Counted from the first letter of the stretch, positions 1 to 8,899 are shown. The stretch: 45,605 bases of DNA from Lachnospiraceae bacterium (GCA_014804645.1 JAAUZI010000088.1:1-45605); one strand, 5' to 3'. Notes: a model not told the origin generated them from the sequence alone. Program-made: numbers and translations.

Positions 1-131
1 ACATTCATCTGATCCTTTACCGCCTCTGAAACCTGCGCCTCGCTCACGGTGGCAACCTCCTGCTGCGGCTCCGTAAAGGGCTCCAGCGTCAGGGTCGGCG
101 CCTGTTTTAACATGGTATCCAATTCACTCAT
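1..131 (-). CDS. TelA-family (toxic anion resistance) protein, N-terminus only
   Basis: The first 43 codons of a minus-strand gene are visible; the rest lies beyond the left edge. The start ATG at 131 is preceded by a GGAG/AAGGA site and sits 8 bases after the stop of the XpaC-like gene. The visible peptide is acidic and hydrophilic and includes PTLTLEPF, which resembles the N-terminal stretch of TelA/YaaN proteins as I remember them. In Bacillus the xpaC and yaaN(telA) genes are neighbours, so the context supports the call. TelA proteins are linked to tellurite and envelope-stress tolerance, but their mechanism is unclear. The diagnostic coiled-coil body is not in the window. Confidence 0.65.
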   Translation of the reverse strand, partial: MSELDTMLKQAPTLTLEPFTEPQQEVATVSEAQVSEAVKDQMN

Positions 132-139
132 TCTTATCC

Positions 140-1555
140 TTACTCCTTTCCTGTTTTTGCGTATTCCAGTTCCTTGCTGATGCTTTCCTTGGTCAGACCC
201 TCCTGAGCCAACATGGTCTCCAGCACCTGGGCATCCGTGGTAACATCATATACCCGGCTGCGAAACAGATTGTTGAGCAGCTCTGTAAAAGCTGCGTTTA
301 TGGTATCCAGCGTCTTTTCGATCTGCGCTTTGGCGGAGAGAATATCCTCCCCCGGCACACTGACCTGGTCAAACTCTTTGTATGCCTCCACCAGTTTCAG
401 GGTGGTAGGCAGATAATAGTCCATAACTCTGTGCATCTGGGACATCTGATCCGGATACTCCCTGACCTTGTCAAAAATCTCCTTCAGTAGATTCTCCAAA
501 CGGTACAACTTAGCGGAGATCACTTCGCCCTCAATGGCGTCATTCATATCCCGCAGCTTGCGAATGCATTCCATGCCCTCCGCAATCATCTGATTCAACT
601 CCTGATCGCGGGCTTTCTGCTCCTGCTCCACGATCTCGCCCGGCGTCAGCGGGCGCTCTTCCTGCATGGGCAATGCCTCGCGCTCCCTGAGCGTGCGTGC
701 TCTCTCCGCATCCTGATACTGCTTGTAAATCACATCATTCAGCATAAGTGTGGTGCCCTGCTCGTCCATATGTCCGTGGGGAAAAATTCCCAGCTGCAGC
801 ATACGCCGAACATCGTGCAACACATAGTTTCTGCTGTTCTGTGTGGCGGCCGCCAACTGAGAAATCTCAGCGTACATTCTCGAACCGCAGAGCTGTACAT
901 ATCGGTCCGCCCGTTTCAGACGTTGGTGCTTGAAACATCCGAGCCGTACCATTCCAAAGAAAAACAGCAGCATGATCGCCCCGGTAAGCACCCCCGGAAT
1001 CTCCCAGGCCATCAGACATACTGACAGGATACTGGCGCCAAAAAACATGCCGATACCGCCGAAAACCTTGTACAACACACCGGCCACGCTGCCCACCCGA
1101 TTGGTCTTTACCAGCGGCCCAGGGCGCATCGGCACGGGCATAGGCGCCTGTCTGTAAACCGGAACAGGCTGGCGGTTGAAAAATCCGGGCTGTCCCGGCT
1201 GACCAGGTTGTCCCGGCTGACCAGGCTGTCCGGGTTGTCCCGGCTGGCCGCCTTGGGGAACCGCCTGACGGGGCGGCTGCCCCACCGGCTTTCTGGTATC
1301 CCAGCTGGCGCTGAAACTCCCGTGTTGCTGCTGCCAGTTCTGCCAGTTCTGTTTCATCTGCTCCATCTGGCGGTTATGCCGCTTTGTACCCTCTGGACTG
1401 CCGCCCATAAAGGTGTAGTTGGCCTCCCGGATCGCATTGTTTACCGTCTGCCCCACCAATTCATTCAGATTTCTAAAATCACCGCTGTTCAGTCCCTCCG
1501 CCAGAGCGTCGCGAAACTGCTCTCCCAGCGAGTTATTGTCCATATTTTCACTCAT
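140..1555 (-). CDS. XpaC-like (5-bromo-4-chloroindolyl phosphate hydrolysis family) membrane protein
   Basis: A 471-residue protein with ATG at 1555 and an SD (GGAG) 8 bases upstream. Order: a hydrophilic N-terminus, a Gly-Gln-Pro triplet tract at about residues 102-124, a Pro/Met-rich stretch, two adjacent membrane segments at about 157-182 and 187-205, then a long charged helical region (about 290-470) typical of the XpaC family. The two-helix hairpin plus cytosolic helical tail and the tight coupling to a downstream telA-like gene match the xpaC-telA pair of Bacillus. Despite the family name a phosphatase activity is not well established. The GQP tract is coded by imperfect 9-base repeats and is likely to vary in length. 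Confidence 0.75.
   Translation of the reverse strand: MSENMDNNSLGEQFRDALAEGLNSGDFRNLNELVGQTVNNAIREANYTFMGGSPEGTKRHNRQMEQMKQNWQNWQQQHGSFSASWDTRKPVGQPPRQAVPQGGQPGQPGQPGQPGQPGQPGQPGFFNRQPVPVYRQAPMPVPMRPGPLVKTNRVGSVAGVLYKVFGGIGMFFGASILSVCLMAWEIPGVLTGAIMLLFFFGMVRLGCFKHQRLKRADRYVQLCGSRMYAEISQLAAATQNSRNYVLHDVRRMLQLGIFPHGHMDEQGTTLMLNDVIYKQYQDAERARTLREREALPMQEERPLTPGEIVEQEQKARDQELNQMIAEGMECIRKLRDMNDAIEGEVISAKLYRLENLLKEIFDKVREYPDQMSQMHRVMDYYLPTTLKLVEAYKEFDQVSVPGEDILSAKAQIEKTLDTINAAFTELLNNLFRSRVYDVTTDAQVLETMLAQEGLTKESISKELEYAKTGKE
1188..1250. repeat. 9-bp coding repeats (Gly-Gln-Pro tract)
   Basis: Imperfect 9-base units of the form tgtcccggc/tgaccaggt run head to tail and encode the GQP triplets of the XpaC-like protein on the minus strand. 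Third-position differences between units show they are not freshly amplified. Confidence 0.75.
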
Positions 1556-1632
1556 TGACCTGACTCCAAATCCTGTCTATATCCATCTGCCGCAATCCCG
1601 CCTCAACGCGAAATCCTCCAGTATAGGCATCG

Positions 1633-1797
1633 ATGCGCAAGCATTTTACTTATTATTCCTTATTTCCATGCGCTACGGCGCATACTCTGTTCAGGAAAGT
1701 TAAATGCGCAAGCATTTTACTTATTATTCCTTGATTTCATGCGCTGCGGCGCATACTCTGTTCAGTAAAGTTAAATGCGCAAGCATTTTACTTATTA
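1633..1797. repeat. 71-bp tandem repeat, two full units plus a partial third
   Basis: Units begin with atgcgcaagcattttact at 1633, 1704 and 1775, an exact 71-base period. Units 1 and 2 differ at a few positions; unit 3 breaks off after about 23 bases. Each unit carries two short palindromes: atgc-gcaa-gcat and, further on, atgcgc..gcgcat around ctgcgg/ctacgg. The array fills most of the 294-base gap between the stop of the sugar kinase gene (1850) and the XpaC-like gene (1555). No ORF with a credible start was found in it. It may act as a structured 3' end for the kinase message, but no clear U-tract terminator is seen. Confidence 0.85.
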
Positions 1798-1849
1798 TCA
1801 CACATAATATGCCGCTTAGCAAGATTTTTATAAAAATTTTAGAGGTGTC

Positions 1850-2872
1850 CTATCGGTCCATCTCCGCCACCCGGCCGGTAGATTTGTGCTCCCTGATAAT
1901 GCCGTCTATTTCCTTCAAGTCCGTGGACAGCAGATCGCCGGGAATCGTGTTCTTCAACGCACTGGTGGCATTGCCGTACTCCAGTGCCCTCTGGTAGTCG
2001 TCCTCCTTGGACAACAGGCCGTAAAGTACGCCGGAGATATATGCATCGCCGCTGCCAATCCTGTCCACCACCTCGATATTCGCATAGGGCGGCTCCTCGT
2101 AATATGTATCGTCCTTGGCGCTGTAGATAATGGAGCCGAAAGTATGACGCTTGGGACTATGTACCACACGTTGGGTAGAGGCCACGATAGAGATGGGATA
2201 GTCCCGGGTAAAACTCTTCATGATCTCCCTGGCGTCGCCCTCCTTCAAAAAGGTCAGGCGGGCAGTCTCCTCGGAGCAGAAAAATACATCCACATAGGGA
2301 AGAATGCTCTCAATACACTCCTTGGCCTCGGCTCCGGTCCACAGATTGCCTCGAAAATTCACGTCAAAGGATATCAGCGCACCCTGCTCCTTGAAACGGC
2401 GAATCATCTGGATTGCTGTCTGACGCAGCTGGGGACTCAACGCCAGAGTAATTCCGCTGGTGTGAAAACAACGCGCCGCCTGATACAAGCTGTCGTCATA
2501 GTCCTCAACCGTCAGCTTGTTCACGGAGGTATTTTTTCTGTCGTATACAATTCTGGGTTTGCGGGGATAGGCGCCGCTCTCATAGTAATACACTCCCAGC
2601 CGCGCGTCCTTGTCCTGATCGTATACCAGATAATCGTCACTGACGCCGCAGAGCCGAACTCGATTCTTGATATAGGTGCCCAGATCGTTAGCTGGCAGCT
2701 TGGAGATTATACCGCAGCGCAGACCCAGCATGGCCGCTCCGGTGATGGCGTTCAGTTCCGCGCCTCCCGCCTGTTTGCCAAGAGTGTCCCCCCGGGTGAT
2801 TCTCTCATTGTCCGGCGGAGACAGCCGCAGCATCAGCTCACCCAGCGACAACAGATCAAAATCCCTTTTCAT
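1850..2872 (-). CDS. PfkB-family sugar kinase, 2-keto-3-deoxygluconate kinase-like
   Basis: A 340-residue ribokinase/PfkB-fold kinase. The chosen ATG at 2872 has GGAGG 8 bases upstream; the frame stays open 20 codons further but without an SD. The N-terminal strand LLSLGELMLRLSPPDNER resembles KdgK proteins, GGAELNAITGAAMLG forms the sugar site, and DRIGSGDAYISGVLYG is the C-terminal PfkB signature whose Asp is the catalytic base. The family phosphorylates sugars at the expense of ATP; KDG is my best guess, with other keto-sugars possible. The gene is transcribed alone from a recognisable promoter, and no KDG aldolase or uronate gene is adjacent, so the substrate is not settled by context. 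Confidence 0.75.
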   Translation of the reverse strand: MKRDFDLLSLGELMLRLSPPDNERITRGDTLGKQAGGAELNAITGAAMLGLRCGIISKLPANDLGTYIKNRVRLCGVSDDYLVYDQDKDARLGVYYYESGAYPRKPRIVYDRKNTSVNKLTVEDYDDSLYQAARCFHTSGITLALSPQLRQTAIQMIRRFKEQGALISFDVNFRGNLWTGAEAKECIESILPYVDVFFCSEETARLTFLKEGDAREIMKSFTRDYPISIVASTQRVVHSPKRHTFGSIIYSAKDDTYYEEPPYANIEVVDRIGSGDAYISGVLYGLLSKEDDYQRALEYGNATSALKNTIPGDLLSTDLKEIDGIIREHKSTGRVAEMDR

Positions 2873-2960
2873 ACGCATGTCCTCCCTCCCATTAATGATA
2901 AGTGTAGAGCATTGCATTGGCGCACACACCATTCAAAAATTAAATGTACAGCTTTTATTC

Positions 2961-2989
2961 ATTTTAGCACATTTTCACAGTGCGGTAAA
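2961..2989 (-). promoter_or_regulatory. Sigma-A-type promoter for the sugar kinase gene
   Basis: On the minus strand TTTACC and TAAAAT are separated by 17 bases, about 90 bases upstream of the kinase ATG and downstream of the mfd stop, so the kinase can be transcribed independently of mfd. Confidence 0.5.
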
Positions 2990-3035
2990 TCGTTCCGCTC
3001 TATTTTGTCCGATTTTTTATGTCTCTCGCTCCGTG

Positions 3036-6000
3036 TCAAAGGCCCTCCTCCAACAGCAATGTCCTCATAGCCTCCAACAGCCCCTCGGTGTCCGCGAGCA
3101 GCGCCTGGGCGTCCTTTTCAATGACATTGCACTTTTTGTATTTGTAGGTGAAAAAGGGATTGCCGTAGGCCGTGAAACGCAGTCTGTCGCCGTAGGGTTT
3201 CATAAAGGCCGGAATCCGTTCCGGGGCAATGGGGGCGTCAGGCCGAAAGGTGAAAACGATCCGCTCATTTTTTCCCTTCAGCTCCGTCATATAGAGCCTG
3301 TGGGCCGCCACCCGGATCAGCGCGATACGCAGCAGATTTTCCACGGAGGTGGGAATGGCACCGAACCGGTCCAGCAGCTCATCCCGCATATCGTCGCGCT
3401 CCCGGATATTTTCAATCCCCGCTATGCGCTTGTAGATATCCAGTTTCTGCACTTCGTTGACAATATACTCCGGCGGGATAAAGGCGTCCACGTCCAGGTC
3501 TACCGTGGTGGCGAAATCCTCCTGCATGGATATGCCCTTTCTGCGCTGTACCGCCTCGTTCAGCATCTTGCAGTACAGATCGTACCCAACCGCCTCCATA
3601 TGACCGTGCTGACGCATACCCAGAAGATTGCCCGCCCCACGGATCTCCAGGTCGCGCATGGCGATCTTGAACCCGCTTCCCAGATCCGTAAATTCTCTTA
3701 TGGCCGCCAGCCTTTTCTCCGCGACCTCCTTCAGCATCTTGTCCCTCTTGTACATCAAAAACGCATAGGCTGTCCGGTTGGAACGACCCACACGTCCCCG
3801 CAGCTGATACAGCTGGGACAACCCCAGATTGTCGGAGTCATGTACAATCATAGTGTTTACGTTAGAGATATCCAGCCCGGTCTCAATGATGGTGGTGGAC
3901 ACCAGCACATCAATCTCCCCGGCGATAAAGTCCACCATGATCTTTTCCAACTCATTTTCCTTCATCTGCCCGTGGGCATAGGCCACCGTGGCCTCCGGCA
4001 CCAGCGCCGCAACCCCCGCCGTGATATCCGCTATATTGTTCACTCTGTTGTAGACATAGAAAACCTGCCCGCCCCGCCCCAGCTCCCGGACAATGGCCTC
4101 CCTGACCATCTCTTCGTTGTATTCCATGACATAGGTCTGTATGGGCAGACGCTCGTCCGGCGCCTCCTCCAGCACACTCATATCGCGGATACCGATAAGA
4201 CTCATATGGAGAGTCCGTGGAATGGGGGTGGCGGTCAGAGTCAGCACATCCACATTCTCCTTAAGTTTCTTGATCTTCTCCTTGTGGGCCACGCCAAAAC
4301 GCTGCTCCTCATCGATAATCAGCAGCCCCAGGTCCTTATATTTCACATCCTCCGACAGTACCCGATGGGTGCCGATCACAATGTCCACCAGTCCCTTTTG
4401 GAGGTCCGCGATGGACTTTTTGATCTCCCCCGGAGTGCGGAACCGGGACAGCAGCTCAACCCGCACCGGAAAATCCTTCATCCGCTGGGTGAAGGTGTTG
4501 TAATGCTGCTGAGCCAGTATCGTGGTGGGCACCAGGTACACCACCTGCTTGCCCTCCTGCACGGCCTTGAAGGCCGCCCGGATGGCTATCTCCGTCTTGC
4601 CGTACCCCACATCTCCGCAGATCAGTCGGTCCATGATTTTGCCGCTCTCCATATCCGCCTTGGTATCGGCAATGGCTGCCAGCTGATCCTCCGTCTCCTC
4701 AAAGGGAAACATCTCCTCGAACTCCCTCTGCCACACCGTGTCTTTGCCATACTGGTATCCCTGGCTCTGCTGACGCAGGGCATAGAGTTCCACCAGATCT
4801 CCCGCCACCTGGTCCACGGCGGTGCGCACTTTCGACTTGGTGCGGTCCCACTCCTTAGTGCCCAGTTTGTTCAATTTGGGTTTACCGCCCTCCGCGGAGG
4901 CATATTTTTGAATCACGTCCAGACCGGTGGCAAGCACATAGAGATTACCGCCATCCCGGTATTCGATCTTCATGTAGTCCTTGACGACCTTCTCCACCTC
5001 CACCTTTTCTATGCCCCGGTAGATGCCCAGTCCGTGGGTCTCATGCACCACATAATCTCCCACCTTCAACTCCTGAAAATCGTGTATTTTCTGCCCCTGG
5101 TACAGCTTTTTCTTCTTTTTCTTTTTTTCCGCGCCGAAGATATCCGACTCCGCAATCACCACATATTTTATCAGTGGATACTCGAATCCCTTGTTCACAT
5201 GGCCATAGTAGGTCAGCACCTCCCCGGGCTGCACCTCTCGGAAAGGATCCTCCGTATAAACGGCGGTCAGATCATAATCCCGCAGATCCTCTGCCAGACG
5301 CTTGGCCCGGGTCCTGGAGCCGGACAAAAGCAGCACACGATAACCCTGTCTCCGATAGCGGGACAGGTCTTTTACCAGAGCCTCAAAGCTGTTGTTGTAG
5401 GGCGAGACATTGCGGGCGGACACCGTAACCCGGGAGACAGGTTTCAGCAGACTGTTTTTTCCGTCCATGGTGGCCAGGGATACCACGGCGGACCCAAGGC
5501 ACCGGGCCATGACCTGCTCCCGACTGTAGAGAATATCCATCTGCCCCGGCAGCACATAGCCCTTCTGCGCCCGCTGCTCCATGCTCTCCCGAAATTCCAG
5601 TTCCACCGCGTCCGCATGTTCGGCGATCCGAGCCGGTTCATCCAGAAAAAGAACTAGCTGCCGGCCGCCGTCTCCCGCCATATGTTGAAGCAGTTCCGGC
5701 AGGGTGAGCGTGTCCTGATAAAAATATCGAATATAGCTCTCCAGATTTACTCTGGTCTGGAACTCCAGCAGCTGCTCTTTTAGCTCTCCCAGTTGGGTAT
5801 GAACCCGGTGAGCCGCCTCCGTGGCAAAAGCGTCCCGCAGTCGTTTCTCCTGCACCGCCGCCTCCGCCTCTATACGTTTCACGCCCTCCTCCAGGCGCTC
5901 TCTGGTCATGACAAACTCCGTGGCGGGATAGATGGTGACACTCTCCAGTTTCTCTATGGAACGCTGGCTCAACACGTCAAAAGAGCGTATGGACTCCACC

Positions 6001-6587
6001 TGATCTCCCCACAGCTCAATTCGATAGGGGTTCTCCTCCGTCAGATCATAGATATCCACAATGCCGCCCCGGATGGAAAACTGGCCGCTGCCCTCCACCT
6101 GCGCCGTCTTCTCATAGCCCATATCCACCAGGCGTCTGGAAAATGCCGCCTCATCCAGCGTGCCGCCGCTTTCCACTGTCAAGATATCCTCCTGGGGATT
6201 CCACTGCACCTGAGGCGTCATCAGCGCCGCAAAGGTGGTAATCAGCGTCAGAGGCTTGCCCTCCGCAATCCGCCGCAGCACGGCGACCCGCTCCCGGGTC
6301 AACTGATTGCCGTGGATATCCGCTTGAAAAAAGATTAGATCCTTGGCAGGATAGAGCTGGACGTTTCTGTCGTAAAATCGATATTCCTCGTACAGCTCCC
6401 GTGCCTTTAGATCACTGTAGGTAACGATCACCTTATAGCGCAGGCCATCGGACAGACCGTATATCATATGCAGTTTCTGCGAGTCCACACAGCCGCTGAG
6501 TGCGACAGGGGTTCTTCCTTTGCGTATGTCTTCCCTGGCCTGGTCGTATTCCGCCAGGTCCCGCAGGGGCGCCAATAATGCCTGCAT
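3036..6587 (-). CDS. mfd: Transcription-repair coupling factor Mfd
   Basis: An 1183-residue protein, the usual length for Mfd, with AGGAGGT before the ATG at 6587. Mfd removes RNA polymerase stalled at DNA lesions and recruits UvrA. The N-terminal UvrB-like region precedes an RNA-polymerase-interacting (CarD-like) module at about 490-560. The RecG-like translocase follows, with Walker A GDVGYGKTE near residue 655, Walker B IIDEEQRFG near 756, the ITATPIPRTL-type motif III, and the QLRGRVGRS motif VI. The TRCF C-terminal domain closes the protein. An eight-lysine run near residue 485 precedes the interaction module, where many Mfd proteins are Lys/Arg rich. It follows pth on the same strand, as in many Firmicutes. 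Confidence 0.97.
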   Translation of the reverse strand: MQALLAPLRDLAEYDQAREDIRKGRTPVALSGCVDSQKLHMIYGLSDGLRYKVIVTYSDLKARELYEEYRFYDRNVQLYPAKDLIFFQADIHGNQLTRERVAVLRRIAEGKPLTLITTFAALMTPQVQWNPQEDILTVESGGTLDEAAFSRRLVDMGYEKTAQVEGSGQFSIRGGIVDIYDLTEENPYRIELWGDQVESIRSFDVLSQRSIEKLESVTIYPATEFVMTRERLEEGVKRIEAEAAVQEKRLRDAFATEAAHRVHTQLGELKEQLLEFQTRVNLESYIRYFYQDTLTLPELLQHMAGDGGRQLVLFLDEPARIAEHADAVELEFRESMEQRAQKGYVLPGQMDILYSREQVMARCLGSAVVSLATMDGKNSLLKPVSRVTVSARNVSPYNNSFEALVKDLSRYRRQGYRVLLLSGSRTRAKRLAEDLRDYDLTAVYTEDPFREVQPGEVLTYYGHVNKGFEYPLIKYVVIAESDIFGAEKKKKKKKLYQGQKIHDFQELKVGDYVVHETHGLGIYRGIEKVEVEKVVKDYMKIEYRDGGNLYVLATGLDVIQKYASAEGGKPKLNKLGTKEWDRTKSKVRTAVDQVAGDLVELYALRQQSQGYQYGKDTVWQREFEEMFPFEETEDQLAAIADTKADMESGKIMDRLICGDVGYGKTEIAIRAAFKAVQEGKQVVYLVPTTILAQQHYNTFTQRMKDFPVRVELLSRFRTPGEIKKSIADLQKGLVDIVIGTHRVLSEDVKYKDLGLLIIDEEQRFGVAHKEKIKKLKENVDVLTLTATPIPRTLHMSLIGIRDMSVLEEAPDERLPIQTYVMEYNEEMVREAIVRELGRGGQVFYVYNRVNNIADITAGVAALVPEATVAYAHGQMKENELEKIMVDFIAGEIDVLVSTTIIETGLDISNVNTMIVHDSDNLGLSQLYQLRGRVGRSNRTAYAFLMYKRDKMLKEVAEKRLAAIREFTDLGSGFKIAMRDLEIRGAGNLLGMRQHGHMEAVGYDLYCKMLNEAVQRRKGISMQEDFATTVDLDVDAFIPPEYIVNEVQKLDIYKRIAGIENIRERDDMRDELLDRFGAIPTSVENLLRIALIRVAAHRLYMTELKGKNERIVFTFRPDAPIAPERIPAFMKPYGDRLRFTAYGNPFFTYKYKKCNVIEKDAQALLADTEGLLEAMRTLLLEEGL

Positions 6588-6601
6588 TTTGCTACCTCCT
6601 A

Positions 6602-6700
6602 TTAGAGTACCGCATATTCCTTCCCAGACCCAATACCTAGCAGAGCAATTTCTGACCGCAAGCGCTCAGAAATTCTCTGGGGCCTGTACAGGAATATGCT
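6602..6700. repeat. Nested palindromic element upstream of mfd
   Basis: A perfect 10-base inverted repeat (GCATATTCCT at 6612-6621, AGGAATATGC at 6690-6699) encloses a second hairpin (cagagcaatttctga against tcagaaattctctg). The outer arm ends about 15 bases from the mfd ATG and, read as mRNA, runs into the SD (GGAATATGCGGTACTC, then TAATAGGAGG). Related arms occur before other minus-strand genes in this window. Confidence 0.7.
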
Positions 6701-6731
6701 GTTTTAAAATTCTGCCAGATTCCGCTGCTGT

Positions 6732-7334
6732 TTAGGATTCCGGCGTCTCATGACCGGGGCCTTTCCCTTTCTTCGTATTATATCGGTTCATGGCGCCGTC
6801 CACATCGCCCTGTAGAATCATGCGAATAGCCTGTTCAGCTTTTTCGGATGTCTCGCTTAACACCTTTATCTCCCCGTCCGTAAAATGCCCCAGCACATAG
6901 TCCTTCAGGTCGTAGCCCTGAGGCTTATCGCTCACGCCCATCCGAATCCGCATAAAATTCTCGCTTCCCAGATGCAGAATAATGTTCTTCAGTCCGTTGT
7001 GTCCTCCCGCACTACCCTTTTTGCGAATCCTCAGCTGCCCCACGTCCAGGCTGATATCATCCGACACCACTACCAGCTGTGTCGTCACATCCACCTTGTA
7101 GTAATCCGTCACCTCCCGGATACTCTCGCCGCTCAGATTCATATAGGTCAGAGGTTTTACCAGAATCACCTTCTGTCCGTCGATATAGCCCTTGCCGATA
7201 ACGGCCTTGTGCTTTCTCTCCAGCATGGCAATCTGATATTTCTTTGCAATATCATCTATGACCCTGAAACCGATATTATGTCTGGTATTTTCAAATTCTT
7301 TGCCCGGATTGCCCAGGCCTGCAATGACAAACAT
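6732..7334 (-). CDS. pth: Peptidyl-tRNA hydrolase
   Basis: A 200-residue enzyme that recycles peptidyl-tRNA by cleaving the ester bond. The ATG at 7334 (MFVIAGLGNPG) is preceded by AGGAGG 6 bases away; the frame extends 21 codons further without support. Family residues are visible: N in GLGNPG, the catalytic His in NTRHN, N in YMNLSG, the Asp pair in VVSDD, and N in GGHNGLK. Length and motifs are complete. It is followed by mfd after about 140 bases containing a palindromic element; pth-mfd is a common Firmicute pairing. Confidence 0.97.
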   Translation of the reverse strand: MFVIAGLGNPGKEFENTRHNIGFRVIDDIAKKYQIAMLERKHKAVIGKGYIDGQKVILVKPLTYMNLSGESIREVTDYYKVDVTTQLVVVSDDISLDVGQLRIRKKGSAGGHNGLKNIILHLGSENFMRIRMGVSDKPQGYDLKDYVLGHFTDGEIKVLSETSEKAEQAIRMILQGDVDGAMNRYNTKKGKGPGHETPES

Positions 7335-7351
7335 AGTACTCCTCCTACACC

Positions 7352-7384
7352 GCATCTGCCTTTCCCACATCACTCCCGGCAGAT
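7352..7384. repeat. Palindromic leader element upstream of pth
   Basis: atctgcc (7354-7360) pairs with ggcagat (7378-7384), just 5' of the pth SD. The mRNA-sense arm GGCAGATGCGGTGTAGGAGG closely resembles those before mfd and atpD. Confidence 0.5.
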
Positions 7385-7415
7385 CGCTCCTGTTCATAAT
7401 GCCCCAAACATTTTA

Positions 7416-7445
7416 ATGATACTCCATAACATGCCATAAGTTCAA
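7416..7445 (-). promoter_or_regulatory. Candidate promoter for pth-mfd
   Basis: Minus-strand TTGAAC and TATCAT separated by 18 bases, about 80 bases upstream of the pth ATG. Confidence 0.4.
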
Positions 7446-7583
7446 GCAGAAGTTTCTTATGTTTCCTCCTAAGTGATGCAAGCGCATTTTGCACAGACGG
7501 CGAATATGATAAAAATTTTTCAAAATTGATCCTTCGTATATATTAGCCTTGATTTATTAAAACATATATTAGATAATTAATAG

Positions 7584-7759
7584 ATGACTCCCTTTTCAGA
7601 ATTGTATCGATAATATCGGTTCAATAAATGTTATAGAATCCAATAACGGAATATATGAAAATGACTACTATGACGAAAGCTTAGGAACGACCTACAGACG
7701 GTATTGGATTGAATGTAAATAATTGATGCAGGATAAGTACTATTTCCAGTTTGTCGAAT
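7584..7759 (+). pseudogene. Possible gene remnant
   Basis: In the 548-base gap between pth and the AraC-type gene, a plus-strand frame without any start codon reads an ordinary-looking peptide tail ending ...YRRYWIECK and a TAA near 7722. A second short frame ending FQFVE and TAG follows. Amino-acid use looks protein-like, but the segment is short, AT-rich and lacks an SD, so it may be decayed coding DNA or chance. The rest of the gap is AT-rich and holds no feature I can name. Confidence 0.25.
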
Positions 7760-7882
7760 AGCCACTCATATTTTCTTAAAAATTTTCACAAAACGCTGAA
7801 TTAAAATGTGATTATTCCTGCCCAGGAAAAATCAGCCATTGAAAATGTATATTTGATACATTATATGCGGGAGGTGAAACAG

Positions 7883-8758
7883 ATGAATATGCTAAAGCAA
7901 TTGAACGCAGCCATTGAGTATATCGAGGCGAATTTGTGCGCAGAGTTCGATCTTGATACAGCCGCCGGAATTGCCTGTGTAACGGCAGATAGTTTTATTC
8001 GTTTCTTCAGTTATATGACCGGAATGACACTGACTGAGTATGTGCGGCGCAGACGCCTCACTCTCGCAGCACAGGATCTGCAGTATGGCAGGACACCGAT
8101 TATCCACATTGCCATAAAATATGGATATGACAGTGCGGCAGCTTTCTCAAGAGCCTTTGCGAAACAGCACGGCATTACACCGTCTGTCTATCGTAAAAGC
8201 GGCGGTTCTCTCAAGGTATATCCACCTGCTTCCTTTCACATTATAATCAAAGGAGCAAAAGAAATGGATTTCAGAATTATTGAGTTGGAAGATACCGTGG
8301 TGTATGGTGTATCAAAACAGTATGAGGGGCAGGGATATAAGGACCGCGAGGAACTGCGGCACTCCATGTGGGCAGACGATTGCGATGACGTTCCCGGAAA
8401 GCTTGCCGAGGGCCGATGGAATCAAGCCGGAAACACGTCTTATGACGGCGTATGGTACGGAGTCTGGCAGGACGGTAAATATACGATTGCCCGCGACAGA
8501 GCAGATACCATGACAGATAGGCTTGAGGCGCGTAAGTTTCCTGCAGGTACCTATGCTGCATTCAAAACTGAGTGCGGTGGGCTTGCCTGGGAAGAATTTC
8601 CGAAACTGTATGAGTTGATTTTCGACTCCTGGCTCCCTGCATCCGAGTATAAACAGAAGTATGACCTTATAATAGAGGTACTGCATCTCTGGACTGACCA
8701 CGATCTGAGACAGAAGAACCGGTATTATGAAGTATGGATTCCGGTGGAACTGAAATAA
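7883..8758 (+). CDS. AraC-family transcriptional regulator with GyrI-like effector domain
   Basis: A 291-residue protein. I choose ATG 7883 because GGGAGGTG lies 6 bases upstream; 25 upstream in-frame codons lack such a site. Residues 1-105 form a double helix-turn-helix of the AraC/XylS type (YIEANL...DLDTAAGIACVTADSFIRFFSYMTG, then IIHIAIKYGYDSAAAFSRAFAKQHGITPSVYRK). Residues about 130-291 match the GyrI-like small-molecule-binding domain seen in Rob and BmrR relatives. Such proteins sense lipophilic or cationic compounds and often control efflux. No efflux gene is adjacent, so the target is unknown. It ends in a strong terminator shared with convergent spoVG. Confidence 0.88.
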   Translation: MNMLKQLNAAIEYIEANLCAEFDLDTAAGIACVTADSFIRFFSYMTGMTLTEYVRRRRLTLAAQDLQYGRTPIIHIAIKYGYDSAAAFSRAFAKQHGITPSVYRKSGGSLKVYPPASFHIIIKGAKEMDFRIIELEDTVVYGVSKQYEGQGYKDREELRHSMWADDCDDVPGKLAEGRWNQAGNTSYDGVWYGVWQDGKYTIARDRADTMTDRLEARKFPAGTYAAFKTECGGLAWEEFPKLYELIFDSWLPASEYKQKYDLIIEVLHLWTDHDLRQKNRYYEVWIPVELK

Positions 8759-8799
8759 CCCGATTGTACTCAGCATGGAATACCTAGTTATAGAGCGAT

Positions 8800-8833
8800 G
8801 CTCCCTTTTTGTTTTAGGGCACAAAAAGGGAGC
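8800..8833 (+). terminator. Terminator of the AraC-type gene
   Basis: A perfect 12-base stem (gctccctttttg / caaaaagggagc) with a 10-base loop, 40 bases after the stop. The right arm is shared with the spoVG terminator on the other strand. Confidence 0.7.
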
Positions 8834-8872
8834 TGTTGCGGTAGATTGTTTTGGCTACTTGCAACAGCCCCC
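8823..8872 (-). terminator. Terminator of spoVG
   Basis: On the minus strand GGGGGCTGTTGC pairs with GCAACAGCTCCC (one G-U) followed by TTTTTG, about 27 bases after the spoVG stop. Confidence 0.75.
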
Positions 8873-8899
8873 TTCCATCGTGATTCATATTCACATAAA

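Noticed and set aside
1633..1797. CRISPR array
   Set aside because: The whole 71-base unit repeats without unique spacers, only 2.3 copies, and no cas genes are present.
5100..5130. Poly-lysine run in Mfd as a frameshift or slippage site
   Set aside because: The frame stays intact, the codons are mixed aaa/aag, and basic runs at this position are common in Mfd proteins.
2676..5657. A 993-codon plus-strand open frame opposite the kinase and mfd
   Set aside because: It is antisense to well-identified genes, rich in His/Gln/Leu from complementary codons, and lacks an SD and any recognisable domain.
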